Shown one piece after another: positions 7,377 through 8,764 of a stretch of DNA of 8,764 nt; the first letter of the stretch is position 1; every line of letters starts with the position of its first letter. Location: positions 1 through 8,764 of the forward strand of contig QBUN01000331.1 of the NCBI GenBank assembly GCA_013180565.1, given 5' to 3'. The notes beneath the pieces are model-generated. The model was not told where the DNA came from. It made no database searches and was given only the letters and a program-made list of their open reading frames with translations. The position numbers and the translations under genes are program-made. The DNA is from Candidatus Methanophaga sp. GoMg3.2. GTDB lineage: Archaea; Halobacteriota; Syntropharchaeia; Alkanophagales; Methanospirareceae.

Positions 7377-7712
7377 TTACCTCAACCGTGTTTCTCCCCT
7401 GGTGTTAATACCCAATCGTAAGGAAAGCACATGATTTTTCTCCCCGACAAAGAACTCGTTTATCGCCCTATATGTAAGTGAATCTTCCCTCGCATCATAT
7501 AAAGCGACCTTCATTATCCCTCTTATGCAGGTGAAGTTATCAGTTTGCTTCTTGTGATAGTGCCATGCCTTAACTACCCCTGGATAAGCGGTAGTTAAGT
7601 AAACCTGACCGAACTTCTCAAATATCTCGTCATCTGCACGTAAGACCTCCATCAACCACCCCCTTTCATCAGGGACCACCCTCAAATCTTTTGTCTTCAC
7701 TCCTTTTATCAT
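7377..7712 (-). pseudogene. rmlC: rmlC remnant: dTDP-4-dehydrorhamnose 3,5-epimerase with out-of-frame internal deletion
   Basis: Residues 1-95 match the first two thirds of an RmlC-like cupin: PDERGWLMEVLR at 14-25, GQVYLTTAYPGVVKAWHYHK at 35-54 with the conserved histidines, TDNFTCIRGIMKVALYDARE, and EFFVGEKN. The sequence then becomes nonsense (SLRLGINTRGETRLR) and stops at 7377. In the adjacent frame, 7426 down to 7382 encodes FPYDWVLTPGEKHG and a TGA, which looks like the normal RmlC C-terminus. About 45 codons between them are gone, including the VYHGF region that carries the catalytic tyrosine. The ATG overlaps the rmlA stop (ATGA), and the original TGA lies 14 nt before the rmlB ATG, so the gene borders survive. 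An active epimerase is not expected. Confidence 0.85.
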
Positions 7713-8008
7713 ATTCTCACCAATGCGTTATCGCCAATAATAAATTTATTTCCTTTTGGCAGTTTATTATTCTTTTCTATTATCACATCCCTTTCTGAGT
7801 TTAATATCTTACAATTATTGCCAATGCTTCTATAAGAACCGATGTAGCTATCCTTTATAACACAGTTCCTTCCTATGAGTGCAGGGCCTTTTATCTCCGA
7901 AGTTAAATCATCCAAAATTAAGCGATTTGCATGCGGAATATCCTCAGGCTTTCCTGTATCCTTCCACCAGCCGCTTACGACAGATGCTGTGACTTTTATG
8001 TTTTTTTC
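7709..8008 (-). pseudogene. rmlA: rmlA remnant: C-terminal part of glucose-1-phosphate thymidylyltransferase (long type)
   Basis: An open segment of 99 codons begins directly after an in-frame TAA at 8009-8011 and has no proper start. It reads NIKVTASVVSGWWKDTGKPE (the conserved sugar-binding GWWKDTGKPEDI motif) and ANRLILDD. A left-handed beta-helix tail follows, of the kind found in long RmlA/archaeal sugar-1-phosphate nucleotidylyltransferases (IKGPALIGRNCVIKDSYIGS, RSIGNNCKI). About 250 N-terminal residues, with the nucleotide-binding GGxGTRL loop, are absent; the match ends near 8000, close to the IS630 remnant. An internal ATG at 7915 would give a 68-residue beta-helix fragment without catalytic function. 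It would have been the first step of dTDP-rhamnose synthesis. Confidence 0.85.
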
Positions 8009-8037
8009 TTATCTTATCTTAGAAATCGTGGAGACAT

Positions 8038-8084
8038 GCAAAGAGGAATCCATTGGTCTCTTTGCTTTTTATCAGTAGACCAAT
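8038..8084 (+). terminator. Terminator-like hairpin overlapping a second, mutually exclusive hairpin
   Basis: GCAAAGAG at 8038-8045 pairs perfectly with CTCTTTGC at 8058-8065 across a 12-nt loop and is followed by TTTTT, a terminator-like layout on the + strand. ATTGGTCT at 8052-8059 pairs perfectly with AGACCAAT at 8077-8084. The two stems share bases 8058-8059, and the second arm pair starts in the loop of the first, so only one can form at a time. No intact + strand gene reads into it. It lies between the rmlA break and the IS remnant. Confidence 0.4.
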
Positions 8085-8096
8085 AGTGTATTCTTA

Positions 8097-8442
8097 TTTA
8101 TAGCCTGTCACCTTTTAGTTAGAGATATAAAGCCCAACAGGTGAGAGAAATGATTAATATTGAATTTACAGAAGAAGAGATGCAAGCTTTGAACTACGAG
8201 CGATTTCACCACCCCGACCCCCATGTACAGCGTAAAGTGGAGGCCCTTTAGTGGAAAAGCCAGAAACTGAGCTATAAAGACATATGCCATCTTACAGGAA
8301 TCTCTCCAAATACCCTGCGCTGATATCTTTGGGCATATCTAAAAGGCGGCATCGAAGCGCTGAAAATAAAGACGGAAGATGCAACAACATTTGTGATAAA
8401 AAAAAAATGTTTTTACCTTTGCCTTTTTGGTGTTTATAGCCT
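8097..8442. repeat. 10-bp direct repeats flanking the IS630 remnant
   Basis: TTTATAGCCT is present at 8097-8106 and again at 8433-8442, bracketing the transposase remnant with 326 bp between. Both copies are also preceded by a related CTTTGC(C)TTTTT string (8060-8070 and about 8417-8428). They could be remains of flanking duplicated sequence or of element ends. IS630 elements duplicate only TA, so this is not a standard IS630 target duplication. Confidence 0.35.
8150..8365 (+). pseudogene. Decayed N-terminus of an IS630-type transposase
   Basis: From the ATG at 8150 (behind GTGAGAGAA) the frame reads MINIEFTEEEMQALNYERFH, then HVQRKVEAL, a TAG at 8249-8251, WKSQKLSYKDICHLTGISPN, TLR, a TGA at 8321-8323, and YLWAYLKGGIEALK. 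This is the helix-turn-helix DNA-binding region typical of IS630/Tc1-like transposases (K-L-S-Y-K-D-I-C-x-L-T-G-I-S-x-N-T-L-R). Both stops sit where the family has ordinary residues, and similarity ends near 8365, so the DDE catalytic domain is lost. It lies right beside the truncated rmlA, which suggests the element was involved in the rearrangement. It encodes nothing functional. Confidence 0.7.
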
Positions 8443-8453
8443 AGTTTAGCAGC

Positions 8454-8764
8454 TTATGGGCAGCCTAACCAGTCTCCAAGTCCAGGTTGAGTACAATTAA
8501 GTCCAATCTCAATTGTCTTCTCTATACTGAACTGTCCAATAGTCTCCTCTTTACCGTAAGCAATTGTGTGATGCCGTTTGGCTGGATCTTTAGCTGCGAA
8601 GCCTATGTGTGATATACCGAGTACATCTGCCGATACTGTCTGCATTATTGATAACTCAGGCCCCTGGACAAGTCCCAGTGCAGCAACACCGTCACCATAT
8701 GTCACAACAGTTTCTTTCTTCTGCAATTTCTCACATTGTACGAAGTTAGCGTCTGTAACTGCAC
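8454..8764 (-). CDS. 3' part of an unidentified protein (5' end beyond the window)
   Basis: The frame enters from the right edge (VTDANFVQCEKLQKKETVVT at the visible start) and runs about 103 codons to a TAA at 8454-8456. No start codon needs to lie inside the window; the TTG at 8726 is only an internal candidate. Distinctive segments are YGDGVAALGLVQGPELS, VLGISHIGFAAKDPAKRHHT, and the tail IGLNCTQPGLGDWLGCP. Two cysteines near the end (NCTQ and GCP) plus the upstream QCEK could bind a metal or cofactor, but I do not recognise the family. Base composition looks more balanced than in the glycan genes, fitting an older chromosomal gene. After the stop the same frame continues open (AAKLGYKHQKGKGKN...), so the natural C-terminus may have been longer. 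Confidence 0.6.
   Translation of the reverse strand, partial: AVTDANFVQCEKLQKKETVVTYGDGVAALGLVQGPELSIMQTVSADVLGISHIGFAAKDPAKRHHTIAYGKEETIGQFSIEKTIEIGLNCTQPGLGDWLGCP

Noticed and set aside
8249..8251. In-frame TAG in the transposase that could be read as pyrrolysine
   Set aside because: A second stop (TGA at 8321-8323) follows and the frame loses similarity soon after, so decay is the simpler explanation.
8108..8290. Minus-strand open frame over the transposase relic
   Set aside because: It is the antisense shadow of recognisable IS630 helix-turn-helix sequence.

Overview
The window is a surface-polysaccharide (glycan) biosynthesis and export locus from a low-GC prokaryote. I lean towards an archaeon, possibly a methanogen or ANME relative, but only tentatively. 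The hints are Shine-Dalgarno sites of the GGTGA/GGAGG type, heavy AGA/AGG and ATA codon use, and glycan genes of a style common in Euryarchaeota. No rRNA, tRNA or taxon-defining gene is present, so a low-GC bacterium cannot be excluded.

Layout. The left end carries the last 44 codons of an unidentified + strand gene (3-137), then an intact GT4-type glycosyltransferase (236-1522, +). Everything from 1556 to about 8008 is on the minus strand. Read in the direction of transcription (right to left) it holds: a 5'-truncated glucose-1-phosphate thymidylyltransferase (rmlA remnant), an internally deleted dTDP-4-dehydrorhamnose 3,5-epimerase (rmlC remnant), an internally deleted dTDP-glucose 4,6-dehydratase (rmlB remnant), an intact GT2 glycosyltransferase, and the two-gene ABC exporter (wzm-like permease, wzt-like ATPase). 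A 271-bp gap follows, with a possible decayed P-loop gene. Last comes a 942-residue multidomain protein: an N-terminal PP-loop (TGGVDS) ATPase-like domain, a polysaccharide pyruvyl transferase-like domain, and a C-terminal coiled coil built on a 42-bp tandem repeat. This protein ends tail to tail with the GT4 gene.

The right end (8009-8764) is a scar region. It has two overlapping, mutually exclusive hairpins, a decayed IS630-type transposase N-terminus (two in-frame stops, then truncated) flanked by a 10-bp direct repeat, and the 3' part of an unrelated minus-strand gene that I do not recognise.

How it works together. Two glycosyltransferases, an ABC-2 polysaccharide exporter and a putative pyruvyl/PP-loop sugar-modifying enzyme fit assembly, decoration and export of a cell-surface glycan. 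The dTDP-rhamnose supply genes have been destroyed by three separate deletions, although the start and stop junctions between them survive. Either this is a locus losing rhamnose while keeping its export machinery, or the three deletions are assembly artefacts. The most novel element is the PP-loop/pyruvyl-transferase/coiled-coil fusion.
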